From contig NZ_NQOG01000007.1 of the NCBI RefSeq assembly GCF_002270485.1, forward strand, positions 62,001 to 126,000: a stretch of 64,000 nt of DNA, written 5' to 3'. The notes below the pieces were generated by a model. The model did no database searches and was not told the origin of the DNA. It saw nothing but the letters and a program-made list of their open reading frames with translations. Shown here one piece after another: positions 9,408 to 18,209 of the stretch (the stretch's first letter is position 1; each line of letters opens with the position of its first letter). The position numbers and the translations under genes are program-made. The DNA comes from Anaerostipes hominis (ex Lee et al. 2021) (GTDB taxonomy: Bacteria > Bacillota > Clostridia > Lachnospirales > Lachnospiraceae).

Positions 9408-10199
9408 ATGGCAAAAGAGAATTATGTCATCCTCTATGGGCAAGTACGACAGAATCCAAAAGTTTTTATTTCTCCTAAAAGTGGGGAATATAATGGAGCC
9501 GTCTTTCAACTGAAAGTTTTAAGGAGACTTCGAAACCGGGATGCTGAACTTCGGATTGATCTTCCGGTCATACTAACAAAAAATCCAGAGCTGTCGAAGC
9601 AGATCGCGGATATCCGTAAGGGGGATATGGTGGAAATACGAGGTGTACTTACGACAAGCGAAGTCTTAAAAGTTTCCATCTGTCCGCATTGTGGAGCAAA
9701 GAACCGGAAAGCCGGAGTCAATGTCCATGTAACCCCGATTTTTATTAACCCGCAGGAAAAAGGACAGACAGATGAGACTGGTTTGGAACTTTTAAAGAAG
9801 AAATGTGAGATCAGCAATATTTTTATGGGGATCGGGACGCTATGCCGGGAACCCGATTATCACGAACATAGAGAAGAAGACAGCCACCGTGTCATCAAAA
9901 CCTGTGCATATCAGATTGCGATGAACCGAAAATATTTTATCCGGGAAGATCCTCAGGATCTAAAGACGGATTATCCCTGGATCAAAAGTTTTGGACCGCT
10001 TGCTGAAGATGATAAAGATCATTTGAAAATGAATACACTCATTTATATCTCAGGAAGCCTTCAAACCAGATCCTTTGCAAAACGTGCTGTTTGTGACCAA
10101 TGTGAGGAAGATTATGAGTGGAATGATGTAGCGATGGAAATTGTTCCGTATAATACAGAATACCTATCAGACTATATAAAGGCTGAAAAGGAAGAATAG
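9408..10199 (+). CDS. SSB-like protein with tandem OB folds and two CxxC zinc motifs
   Basis: 263 residues. The start NYVILYGQVRQNPKVF and the segment RKGDMVEIRGVL are typical of the beta-strands of an SSB/OB fold. A second OB-like unit starts near residue 135 (NIFMGIGTLCREPDY) and ends with TLIYISGSLQTRSF. CPHCGAKN (about residue 90) and CDQCEEDYEW (about residue 228) are probably two halves of zinc-ribbon insertions, one per OB unit. It lacks the acidic DDDIPF-type tail of bacterial SSB. It probably binds single-stranded DNA during replication or transfer. It is one of three OB-fold proteins of the element. It ends 8 bp before the next gene. Confidence 0.7.
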   Translation: MAKENYVILYGQVRQNPKVFISPKSGEYNGAVFQLKVLRRLRNRDAELRIDLPVILTKNPELSKQIADIRKGDMVEIRGVLTTSEVLKVSICPHCGAKNRKAGVNVHVTPIFINPQEKGQTDETGLELLKKKCEISNIFMGIGTLCREPDYHEHREEDSHRVIKTCAYQIAMNRKYFIREDPQDLKTDYPWIKSFGPLAEDDKDHLKMNTLIYISGSLQTRSFAKRAVCDQCEEDYEWNDVAMEIVPYNTEYLSDYIKAEKEE

Positions 10200-10207
10200 G
10201 GGGCATC

Positions 10208-11035
10208 ATGGGATTATTAAATGAAAGGCTCAGTCATGAAACGAAGCCTCTGAAAAGCGAAACGAAAGAATTGAAACAGACAGTGAGAGAAAGAGCTGTC
10301 CGTACTAAGCGAAAGGCTGCGGCAAAAAGCTATGAAAGAAGTGAGGAACATCGAGTCAAAGAATGTCAAAAGATACAAATGGATTCTGCTCAGATCAATA
10401 AAAAAAGATTCCGGCATTCCCATGCAGTCAAAACAAAAATGGGATGTATGATTATGGGTTGTCTTTACATGATATTTCTGATATATGGAGTCTTTGTAAC
10501 AGAGTATCAATATTCTGATAAAACCGGTAAAGTGATTGCAACAAAGATGTCGTTATCAGATATCAGGGAATTGAAAGAATATAATTCTTATCTTCAATAC
10601 TATCGGTCTGCAAGGACACTGTATGAAAAATGTCTGGCACTTGATTATCGGATCGCGCAAGGAGTAGAAGACTCAAAAACAGTGGCTCCGGAATATACGG
10701 ATTTATTAGACGATATTTCTACTCTTTCTGTCAAAATTGATGCTGCAGAATTTTCTTCAAAATATACACAGATGAAAGCTTCCCTTCTTTCTTGGGTTAA
10801 GACGGATATTGCGGTCTATTGTCAAAATATTGCCGCATCGATTCTTCAAAATGATGAATCAAAGGCGCAGCAGGCACTATCCGGACGGGAAACGATGTAT
10901 CAAAATTTTTCTATGATTACCGGAAATTTAGTATCTTTGGGAGGAGCGATCAATGGGGCACAAATCCAAGATACGAAAGAGTGGTCTCCCGAAAGTTATG
11001 TCGAAAACCATATAAAGAGCAATCATGGGAAGTGA
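10208..11035 (+). CDS. Bitopic membrane protein, unknown function
   Basis: 275 residues with a very basic cytoplasmic N-terminus (~75 residues), one membrane segment (MIMGCLYMIFLIYGVFV, about residues 80-98) and a helical extracellular domain. The topology resembles VirB8/TcpC transfer proteins, but the predicted all-helical outer domain does not look like their NTF2-like fold, so I do not assign it. The end of the gene runs to the start region of the next one, consistent with an operon. Confidence 0.75.
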   Translation: MGLLNERLSHETKPLKSETKELKQTVRERAVRTKRKAAAKSYERSEEHRVKECQKIQMDSAQINKKRFRHSHAVKTKMGCMIMGCLYMIFLIYGVFVTEYQYSDKTGKVIATKMSLSDIRELKEYNSYLQYYRSARTLYEKCLALDYRIAQGVEDSKTVAPEYTDLLDDISTLSVKIDAAEFSSKYTQMKASLLSWVKTDIAVYCQNIAASILQNDESKAQQALSGRETMYQNFSMITGNLVSLGGAINGAQIQDTKEWSPESYVENHIKSNHGK

Positions 11036-11046
11036 GGGAAAAGGAT

Positions 11047-12534
11047 ATGCAAAACGACGATCATGAAATCATGCAGGAAATGTATCATCGATGTGTAGCT
11101 GAGACACAAGATCTAAGAGAACAGATCAAAGAAAAAGAAGAGGTATGGGATGAGAAAGAAAGGGAGTACAAAAAAACAGATGACCTCATTCGAAAACTCT
11201 GCGAGGATATTCTTGCAAAAGATCAGGAGGAGATGCGTTTAGGGGAAGAATATAGCTGGTCGCACGTTCCAGTCAATGACCTGATCAAAAGAGCAAGGAA
11301 GACGTTCATCGAGTACAATGAGGAACGAACAAGGCTTTTAAATAAGGTTCTTGATATATCAGAAGAACGCAGGGAGGAAATTGAGAATCTGGAAAATCAG
11401 ATTGAGCGCATGTATAACCAGGGTATCACAAAAAAAGAGAAACACACGTCTATTGAGGAGATCAAGGAAGAAATAGCAGATGAAAAGAGACAGAAAGATG
11501 CCGTCAGTAGAATCACGGATAAAGGCGTTAGAGAAGCTGCTATGAATGGCAGCATTGATGCGGTCATTACCGAAGATAAAGATTCTTTAGTTGAACTTGA
11601 TCTGGTCAACCAACTGATCGAGGACAGTGGAATGCAAGTACCTATGGAGAATTCTATTCCAGTTACTCCGCAAAGGGAGATCGCCAATACTATCCGTAAG
11701 AAGAAACAGGAGAAAAAGAGAAAATCATACCGTATAAATTTAGAAGATTATGAAAAGAAAATGACACCAATATCCTGGAGGGTGATGGAGCTGATTGGTA
11801 TGGATGGACTCTCTGTCTATTCCCAAATCGAAGAAGCAATGATCATTGAAAGCAACGGAGACATCACGAAGAGCCGACTCCGGATGATCGTCCGTGGATT
11901 ATCGTCCATGGGTCTGCTCCGGGATGAAAAAGTTAATATCCCATTAAAGCCTAAAATGATGGTTCATTACCTAACGGATATGGGGAATGCCCTGTTTGAG
12001 ACAAAGTATGAAAAAGCACCAGTCATATCAGAAGCAGAAAGGATCATCGCAGAACACGATAACCTAACTCACGGATATGGGATCAAGACGCTTTCTGACT
12101 TGATCCGGGGATTTAATATTTATCAGGAAGTCTTCGATTATAATCGAAAAAATCCGATCAAACTGTCTGATGGAAATGTCTATATTCCAGATATCATAGG
12201 CTCATATGGGAAACAGAAAGATTATTTTGAGTATGAGAGAGGACATCATACACAGACTGACTTTAATCGTAAATGCAATAAAATGGCAAAGGTTTCCCGG
12301 TTCTTAAATTTTATTGTACCAAACAAAGAGGTAATGGAGCGTCTTATGAAACAAGTTGAGGCATGGATCAAATCAAGGGGAATTCATACATTAAAAAATG
12401 TGAAAATTCGTATAACGACCGTACCAGCCTTAAAGAGCCTTGATGGAACGAAGGATATCAATCTGCGTAACGATAAGACTTGGCAGGTGGTGTATGATTT
12501 GAATAAAGGAGATTCTCCAATATCAAAGGTCTGA
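11047..12534 (+). CDS. Replic_Relax / MOBC-like protein (putative relaxase or relaxation protein)
   Basis: 495 residues from ATG 11047, which has GAGGGAAAAGG upstream; an in-frame ATG at 10981 lies inside the previous gene. Residues ~1-200 are coiled coil. A winged-helix-like segment follows (SWRVMELIGMDGLSVYSQI). The C-terminus has the D...E-x-E-R-G pattern of PD-(D/E)xK folds: D382 in YIPDIIG and E395/E397 in YFEYERG. This arrangement is known from the Replic_Relax family and from MOBC relaxases such as that of CloDF13, which lack the HUH fold. It could nick or mark the transfer origin. The family call is by eye and moderately uncertain. Confidence 0.6.
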   Translation: MQNDDHEIMQEMYHRCVAETQDLREQIKEKEEVWDEKEREYKKTDDLIRKLCEDILAKDQEEMRLGEEYSWSHVPVNDLIKRARKTFIEYNEERTRLLNKVLDISEERREEIENLENQIERMYNQGITKKEKHTSIEEIKEEIADEKRQKDAVSRITDKGVREAAMNGSIDAVITEDKDSLVELDLVNQLIEDSGMQVPMENSIPVTPQREIANTIRKKKQEKKRKSYRINLEDYEKKMTPISWRVMELIGMDGLSVYSQIEEAMIIESNGDITKSRLRMIVRGLSSMGLLRDEKVNIPLKPKMMVHYLTDMGNALFETKYEKAPVISEAERIIAEHDNLTHGYGIKTLSDLIRGFNIYQEVFDYNRKNPIKLSDGNVYIPDIIGSYGKQKDYFEYERGHHTQTDFNRKCNKMAKVSRFLNFIVPNKEVMERLMKQVEAWIKSRGIHTLKNVKIRITTVPALKSLDGTKDINLRNDKTWQVVYDLNKGDSPISKV

Positions 12535-12541
12535 GTTTTTT

Positions 12542-12557
12542 CATACTATCAATAACT
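12542..12557 (+). promoter_or_regulatory. CATACTA promoter element (12589 gene)
   Basis: CATACTAT-CA-ATAACTA, 47 bp before the 59-residue membrane protein and behind a T run. The downstream ATRAA part is imperfect. Confidence 0.6.
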
Positions 12558-12588
12558 AAAAATAATAAAAACGGAAAGGAGGAGTTTT

Positions 12589-12768
12589 ATGGGAAGTTTA
12601 TTGAATTCCTTCCTCGCATTCCATATCAACGGATGGAATAATCTTATTTATATCATGACATCAAATGGATGGTTTTTTCTCATAGGATTTGGAGTTATTG
12701 TGATCATCCTATTATCAATGAAACAGGAACTTGATAATACGGTTAGGGAGCAACAAAATATCATTTAA
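12589..12768 (+). CDS. Small single-pass membrane protein (59 aa)
   Basis: ATG 12589 has a strong AAAGGAGGAG upstream and follows a CATACTA element. The 59-residue product has an amphipathic or hydrophobic N-terminus and a clear membrane segment (FFLIGFGVIVIILLS) followed by a charged tail. No family is recognised. It lies immediately before a multi-span membrane protein and the VirB4/HerA-like ATPase, so it may be a small channel or pilus component; that is inference from position. Confidence 0.7.
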   Translation: MGSLLNSFLAFHINGWNNLIYIMTSNGWFFLIGFGVIVIILLSMKQELDNTVREQQNII

Positions 12769-12784
12769 GAAAGGGAGATTCTTT

Positions 12785-13333
12785 ATGAATGAACAGTTTG
12801 AATCAACAAACTTGACGTATGAAACAAAGATGGATGCCACGGAACTTATGCGGTATATAAAAGCAATCTGTATTCCTTTGGCAGTTTTTCTTATAACAAT
12901 GTATACAATTGCAAAATTTGCAGGGTTTGGAACGAAGCTATTGGCTCCGCTTTATGGAACGATGTGGGCAGCAGGAGCTATCTGTGCAATTCTGATGCCA
13001 TCTCATAGGGCTGATGTTATCAAGGAGACGCTGGCTACCTTAAGTGGATATGGATTGGCTCTCATTGGTATGCATAAACTTATGGGAGTAACCTCCGGTG
13101 TTTCCGGGCAAATGATTGCCGCATCTTTTGATACAGCGGTCACATCAGTTTTTGGAAACACAATGCTTGGATATATCAACAACTTTATATGGATGATTTC
13201 TATTATTGTACCGATCACCTTTCTTGTAATGCAGGCAAAAAGGATCATGCAGTTTCGTAAAAATAAAGACAAAAATAAATTCTATGAACAGATACGTGAT
13301 GTTCGGGATGAAAATAAGGCACATATGCGATAA
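12785..13333 (+). CDS. Multi-span membrane protein next to VirB4-like ATPase
   Basis: 182 residues from ATG 12785 (AAAGGGAG upstream). I see about three to four hydrophobic segments: ICIPLAVFLITMYTIA, LLAPLYGTMWAAGAICAIL, a weaker middle region, and FIWMISIIVPITFLVMQ, then a basic C-terminus. No family is recognised. It sits between a tiny membrane protein and a VirB4/HerA-like ATPase. This is where conjugation loci often carry VirB2/VirB3/VirB6-type membrane partners, so a transfer-pore role is possible but unproven. A terminator follows. Confidence 0.72.
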   Translation: MNEQFESTNLTYETKMDATELMRYIKAICIPLAVFLITMYTIAKFAGFGTKLLAPLYGTMWAAGAICAILMPSHRADVIKETLATLSGYGLALIGMHKLMGVTSGVSGQMIAASFDTAVTSVFGNTMLGYINNFIWMISIIVPITFLVMQAKRIMQFRKNKDKNKFYEQIRDVRDENKAHMR

Positions 13334-13342
13334 AAAATCAAA

Positions 13343-13386
13343 AGATAAGGGGAAAACCGGGTTTCGGTATCCTCTTATTTTTTTAT
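13343..13386 (+). terminator. Intrinsic terminator
   Basis: The arms AGATAAGGGGA and TCCTCTTAT, with one imperfect pair and an internal loop, are followed by a T-rich tract. Confidence 0.75.
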
Positions 13387-13400
13387 CTCTCTTTCTTTTT

Positions 13401-13417
13401 CATACTATGAATGAAAT
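13401..13417 (+). promoter_or_regulatory. CATACTA promoter element (VirB4-like gene)
   Basis: CATACTAT-GA-ATGAAATG, 32 bp before the ATG of the VirB4/HerA-like ATPase. Confidence 0.7.
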
Positions 13418-13432
13418 GAAAGGAGAAAGGTA

Positions 13433-16400
13433 ATGTCTATGTTATCGCTATATGATATAAAAAATATTTTGCACCCAACAATCAATACAACGCCAGGAGA
13501 TGATTTCCGAATCATTGACAGCTGGGCTGAATATGAGGATGCTTCATCGCCAAGTGAACGGCCACTAAAATACTTGTGTTATGAACTAGAGGCTATAGAT
13601 CCGGTAACTGAAGAGGTTTATCGGTTCTATAAAGCTCTAAAATTTGTACGTGTTGCAAGGATTCCAAAATCGGTGAAACAGTCTGAAGCTTTGATGGATA
13701 TGCATGCCCAAGTGCTATCTGCGCTTTACAGCAGCAATTGTAACTTTGTGACGGTCATAGGAAACGTCCTAAAACCTGTGGCGTTGGGGCTTTTATACTT
13801 ATATGGGGTACAAGGTGTTTCCAAAAGCTTAAAAGCAGCAAAGGAAATCGCGCACAATAACTTTTATGGGATGGTAGGAAGTCTTCAGGGGACCTACCGG
13901 GTACTTCATCTTCGTGTCGTTAATGCGCAGGAAACCGAATGGCTGCGTGAAAAGATGTACGGTATGGATTACATGACCATGGTCCGAGGCATTCCAAAGG
14001 CAGGAAAAGGGGGAGAAGATGCCGGTAACAAAGGGTTTGGCGGAAAAAACTTGAATCCGGACTCTCAGGGAACTTTGGAAGAGATAATCACCGGGATGTC
14101 AGACTATGAATACATCTTAGAAATCTTGTCCACGCCTGTCTATGCACAAACCCTTAAAGGCTGGAACCGCAGAACTCAAGATGATATGACGAGGTGGTAC
14201 TCACAGCTGCAGGGCCAGACAAATCTTTCAATGAATATTTCCATACCGATGATGTATATGGCAAATGCTGCTCAAAGTCAAGGGTATTCTAAGGCTTATA
14301 CAGATGCGGATTCGGTAAATTATTCGCAAAATGAAAGTTTTTCTGTTGCACATGGACAATCCGTAGGAGAATCCTTAAGCAAGAGTTTTGGTGAAAGCTA
14401 TGGGAAAAGCCATGGGACGAGTGTTACGGATTCCATATCACAAAGCCACAGTATCAGCAATGGGATAAATCTAGGACAGACCTTTGGGCAATCCACTGGA
14501 ACGAGCACTGGAGCAAACTTGGGTGTTTCTCAAAACGTAGGAGAAAATGCAAGTCTAAGTCAGGGAGCCAGTTTAAACCATTCCGACAGCGCCAATGCCA
14601 GTTACTCTGAGGGGCAAAATCAAGGGACCAGCTACAACCTGTCGCAGGGACAAAATGTAAGCTCCAGTCACAATGTTGGGATAAATCACAGCGTTGGTTA
14701 CGGAACCAACGAAAGTTACAGCATTGGAAGCAATGAAAGCTACGGGGCAAGCCAGAATACAAGCCATGGAACAAATCAAAGTCATGGGACCAATTCTAAC
14801 AGCGGAACGAATTCAGGCTGGAATCAGGGACAAAGTCAAGGGACCTCTACTGGAAGTTCCCAAAGCGTTGGTGGAAGCGAAAGCAGCACGAAAGGCTGGA
14901 ATGGAGGGCTAAAAATCGGGCCTATTTCTGGCGGTGTTAATCATAGTGATTCCAGTGGAACAAATTGGTCTAATGGAAGTTCAAGCTCTGTAAGTGACAG
15001 TTCGTCTACAGGCATAAGCGGAGGATCCAGTGCGTCTAATGGATTCAGCAACAGTTATGGCAGTAGTTCATCTGTCGGCTATGGAAGTAACCACAGTGTC
15101 GGAACCAGCCTTGGGTATTCCCAAGGGTTTTCACAAAACGAATCTTATGGGACAAGTGAATCTTATGGGGTTTCCACTGGGCAATCCTTATCCCAGAGTT
15201 ATGGAGCAAGTACTGGTACCTCCCAATCTGTTAGCAACGGAAGTGGAACATCCGATGGATGGGGAAAGAACATAGGTATGTCTACCGGGAACTCTTATTC
15301 TTCAGGATTGAGCCAAGGGTTATCCAGTGGGCAAAATGCCGGACAGAGTGCCTCTATGAATACCGGAAAGAGTTTTAGTGAAAGCTTAGGAGTTACAAAT
15401 GGGCGTTCCGTAGGAGAAAGTACGTCGGAATCATACAGCCAGAGCATTTCTAATGGCTATGGAAAATCCTATAGCCAGAACATCAGCAGTTCCCAGGGGG
15501 CTGGATACGGGAAAAGTACTGGAGAGAGTCAGAGCGTGTCCAATGGTACGTCTGGAGCGATCAGTTCTGGCATGTCATCCAGTATGGGGTTTGGCCCTTC
15601 CATTGGTTATGGTAAATCTTACCAGTGGCTTGATCAAACGGTGCAAGATATCATAGAATTGCTTCAATTCCAAAATGAAAGATTGAAGCGTGCAATACGA
15701 AACGGCGCATTTTATACCTATGTCTATATCGCATGTTCCTCTCTGAATGCCCTATCAACGGCGCAAACCATCGCGAAGTCCACTTGGCAAAATAATTTTG
15801 CCTTAACGAGTCCACTTCAGGTCTTAAATTTGTCAGAAGGAGAACAAAAGCATCTTTTATATCATTTTTCCGCGTTTTCAGCGGACCCAACAAGAGAGAA
15901 TTTTTATGGAGTGAATGAGTATAAATACACGACCGTCCTCCTTCCGGAAGAGTTTGTGGCATATACGCATCTTCCCCGTATTAATGAGGGTGGAGTTTCC
16001 GCAGAACCAGGGGATATTCCAAAATTTGCAGTACCTTCTATGATGAAGGGGGATATTTATATGGGGACGGTTCTCTCTCCAGAGCGTTATACCTTAAAAA
16101 ATGGGTATCTTACCAACTTTGATTATAGGCTGGATGAGGCGGCTCTTATGCATGGATTTTTTACCGGGGCATCCCGTTCCGGGAAAACGGTAGCGGCTAC
16201 CAGGTTTATTGCGGAACTGTCAAAAGTACGCAGGAGTAAGACCGGAAAACGCCTTCGTATTGTCTGTATGGACCCAAAGCAAGACTGGAGAGTCCTTGCA
16301 AGATTTATAGAACCGGAGCGTTTTAAATTTTATAGCTTAGGAAATATGAATTTTCGTCCAATTCATTTGAATGTGTGTAAAATTCCTAAAAATGTGCAGC

Positions 16401-17395
16401 CCCAGCATTGGATTGACGGATTGATTGATATCTACTGCAGGGCCTATGGACTCTTAGAGCGGGGCAAGCAGATGATGGCTGAAGTTTTCTATGAGCTTTA
16501 TGAGGACGCCGGTGTTTTTGAAGCCTGCAAACATGATGATTGGGCAGAAAAAGTCCCAGAGCTTTCATCAAAAGTAACTTTTACAAAGGTCTGTCAAAAT
16601 ATGAGAAAACACAAGGCTGATGCGGAAGATCCAACGAATCCAGCAGGAAGAATTGGAAACGATACTCGGGATGCCTACGCAAGGCTCTTAGATCGATTAC
16701 AGGCCTTTGACCGCCCATATTCGATTGAATCAGTTTTATATGGTGGAGAAGATGGAATAGGCATCGACGAGTTGATCGGAGGCGACGATGTTGTCGTCTT
16801 AGAATCAAAGGGGCTCGAAAAAACATTTAAAAATTTCATTTTTGGAATGATAACTAGCGGATTTTATCGATATGCACTTGGTCATGAAGGTGGTTATTTA
16901 GCTGAAGACCAGTATGAGACTGTTCTGGTTATAGAAGAAGCGAACGAAGTCTTGATAGGAAATGATAATGCAGGGTCTGGCGGAGGAAATACCGTAAGTC
17001 TTTCCGGAGAATCAGAGTTTGAGGAGATAATTGACCAGGCGGCTGGGTATGGATTGTTTATTTTCGCTATTACGCAAAAGATTGCAGATATGCCAAGTTC
17101 TATTGTTGCAAATAGCGGTATGAAATTCTGCGGAAGATTAGAAAGAACAGAAGACGTCAATGTTGCGATACGCTCCATAGCAAGAGAGGAACGGTACGAA
17201 GACCGCGATCTCGTGAAGTGGTTTCCTAGGTCTCCTATTGGATGGTTTGTTTGTCAATCTTCCAGAGGATACGATTTCATTAGCGCGGAGCCAATCTTAG
17301 TTAAGATTTCACAGCTAAATTTAAAGCCGCCGACAAACCGAGAGATTGATGAAATCCTTACTAGTGCAGAAGCATCGAAGATGATCGGATCATAA
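13433..17395 (+). CDS. VirB4/HerA-like ATPase with giant Ser/Gly/Asn-rich insertion
   Basis: 1320 residues in three parts. Residues 1-285 are a globular N-terminal domain. Residues ~286-725 are a low-complexity region of repeated S-x-G/S-x-S units rich in Ser, Gly, Asn and Gln. Residues ~725-1320 end in a HerA/FtsK-superfamily motor with Walker A GASRSGKT (912-919), the segment IVCMDPKQDW, Walker B VLVIEEANE, and ITQKIADMP as in VirB4/TraC-type ATPases. It should be a cytoplasmic hexameric ATPase energising DNA or protein transfer. It precedes the Tad pilus locus and follows small membrane proteins and a MOBC-like protein. The long insertion in an ATPase is unusual; its role is unknown. Confidence 0.8.
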   Translation: MSMLSLYDIKNILHPTINTTPGDDFRIIDSWAEYEDASSPSERPLKYLCYELEAIDPVTEEVYRFYKALKFVRVARIPKSVKQSEALMDMHAQVLSALYSSNCNFVTVIGNVLKPVALGLLYLYGVQGVSKSLKAAKEIAHNNFYGMVGSLQGTYRVLHLRVVNAQETEWLREKMYGMDYMTMVRGIPKAGKGGEDAGNKGFGGKNLNPDSQGTLEEIITGMSDYEYILEILSTPVYAQTLKGWNRRTQDDMTRWYSQLQGQTNLSMNISIPMMYMANAAQSQGYSKAYTDADSVNYSQNESFSVAHGQSVGESLSKSFGESYGKSHGTSVTDSISQSHSISNGINLGQTFGQSTGTSTGANLGVSQNVGENASLSQGASLNHSDSANASYSEGQNQGTSYNLSQGQNVSSSHNVGINHSVGYGTNESYSIGSNESYGASQNTSHGTNQSHGTNSNSGTNSGWNQGQSQGTSTGSSQSVGGSESSTKGWNGGLKIGPISGGVNHSDSSGTNWSNGSSSSVSDSSSTGISGGSSASNGFSNSYGSSSSVGYGSNHSVGTSLGYSQGFSQNESYGTSESYGVSTGQSLSQSYGASTGTSQSVSNGSGTSDGWGKNIGMSTGNSYSSGLSQGLSSGQNAGQSASMNTGKSFSESLGVTNGRSVGESTSESYSQSISNGYGKSYSQNISSSQGAGYGKSTGESQSVSNGTSGAISSGMSSSMGFGPSIGYGKSYQWLDQTVQDIIELLQFQNERLKRAIRNGAFYTYVYIACSSLNALSTAQTIAKSTWQNNFALTSPLQVLNLSEGEQKHLLYHFSAFSADPTRENFYGVNEYKYTTVLLPEEFVAYTHLPRINEGGVSAEPGDIPKFAVPSMMKGDIYMGTVLSPERYTLKNGYLTNFDYRLDEAALMHGFFTGASRSGKTVAATRFIAELSKVRRSKTGKRLRIVCMDPKQDWRVLARFIEPERFKFYSLGNMNFRPIHLNVCKIPKNVQPQHWIDGLIDIYCRAYGLLERGKQMMAEVFYELYEDAGVFEACKHDDWAEKVPELSSKVTFTKVCQNMRKHKADAEDPTNPAGRIGNDTRDAYARLLDRLQAFDRPYSIESVLYGGEDGIGIDELIGGDDVVVLESKGLEKTFKNFIFGMITSGFYRYALGHEGGYLAEDQYETVLVIEEANEVLIGNDNAGSGGGNTVSLSGESEFEEIIDQAAGYGLFIFAITQKIADMPSSIVANSGMKFCGRLERTEDVNVAIRSIAREERYEDRDLVKWFPRSPIGWFVCQSSRGYDFISAEPILVKISQLNLKPPTNREIDEILTSAEASKMIGS
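14285..15610 (+). repeat. Coding low-complexity repeat tract (Ser/Gly/Asn/Gln)
   Basis: About 440 codons of degenerate short repeats such as SQSxGxS and GTSxG inside the VirB4-like gene. The DNA repeats are imperfect (many AGC, GGA, AAT and CAA codons), so the tract is constrained at protein level and is not a simple satellite. Confidence 0.85.
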
Positions 17396-17410
17396 TACAT
17401 AATCGTCATA

Positions 17411-17437
17411 AAAAAGAGGGGGTCTCCCTCTTTTTTA
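17411..17437 (+). terminator. Intrinsic terminator after VirB4-like gene
   Basis: Perfect arms AAAAAGAGGG / CCCTCTTTTT with a 5-nt loop and a T tail. Confidence 0.88.
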
Positions 17438-17445
17438 TTGTTTGT

Positions 17446-17461
17446 CATACTAATAATGAAG
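17446..17461 (+). promoter_or_regulatory. CATACTA promoter element (Tad operon)
   Basis: CATACTA-ATA-ATGAAGG, 42 bp before the CpaB-like gene. It probably drives 17488-23101. Confidence 0.7.
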
Positions 17462-17487
17462 GAAAACATTTTGGAAGGAGTTCTTTT

Positions 17488-18186
17488 ATGAAAGATAAAA
17501 CAATGCAATTAAAGAAAACAACGAAGGATCGAAAAATCCTTATGACCATTGCAGCCGCAGCAATCTTAACACTTTTGTTCGGGATCCTGCTGGTTCAGTT
17601 TTTGGTCCCTCAAAGAACTACGGTCTATGTCTTTAAATCAGGATATAATGCTGGGACTGCCTTGAAAGAGAATATGGTTTCCCCAATGCAGGTAGATTCT
17701 AAGATCATCGTCGCGGGAAATCGGTACGATGCCGGGAATCAGTATGTTACAGCGGCCGAAATGAGGAAGATATTAAAAAAGGGAGATTCTTTGCGTGTAG
17801 AGGTTTCAAAAGGAATGACGCTTACGACCAGTATGCTGACAGCGGCCGGCGGAACATCTGTGGAAGCTAATATGAAGAAAAGTTCGATTGCAGTCACAGT
17901 ACCTGTTACGAATATAACGGGAGTTACAAAAGAGATCAGGCCTGGTACCTATGTGAATGTTTATGTTTCGACCGAGATTGGAACATCGCTTTTATATGAG
18001 AAGATGCGTGTGCTGGAAGTTTATAAGTCCAATGGGGATCTGACAGGTGTCTCCTTGGAAACAAACCAGGAACAATCCATGAAATTAATCTACTCTGGAA
18101 AATATGGAGAGATCCATTTGGGGATTATAGACAGTTCCGGATACCAATTTAATGAGGGTGAAAATATCTATAAGCCGGGCAATTAA
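17488..18186 (+). CDS. cpaB: CpaB/RcpC-like Flp pilus assembly protein
   Basis: 232 residues with one N-terminal membrane anchor (IAAAAILTLLFGILLVQFLV) and an extracellular SAF-like domain. The segment VYVFKSGYNAGTALKENMV matches the start of SAF domains in CpaB/RcpC, and IRPGTYVNVYVST matches the later part. In Gram-negative Tad systems CpaB is a periplasmic partner of the secretin; here there is no outer membrane, so it is presumably a cell-wall-side assembly factor. GGAAGGAG precedes the ATG. It is first in the tad operon. Confidence 0.8.
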   Translation: MKDKTMQLKKTTKDRKILMTIAAAAILTLLFGILLVQFLVPQRTTVYVFKSGYNAGTALKENMVSPMQVDSKIIVAGNRYDAGNQYVTAAEMRKILKKGDSLRVEVSKGMTLTTSMLTAAGGTSVEANMKKSSIAVTVPVTNITGVTKEIRPGTYVNVYVSTEIGTSLLYEKMRVLEVYKSNGDLTGVSLETNQEQSMKLIYSGKYGEIHLGIIDSSGYQFNEGENIYKPGN

Positions 18187-18209
18187 GAGGGAAAGAAGGA
18201 GGAATAAAA

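Noticed and set aside
9569-9575. CATACTA inside the 9408 OB-fold gene
   Set aside because: It is in coding sequence, without the downstream ATRAA, T-rich tract or terminator context.
14454-15275. Several long frames on other strands or phases across the Ser/Gly-rich region
   Set aside because: They arise from repeat composition and lack ribosome sites.
14285-15610. Short repeats that could suggest a CRISPR array or satellite
   Set aside because: The repeats are degenerate, in frame throughout, with no regular spacer length; they encode a low-complexity protein region.
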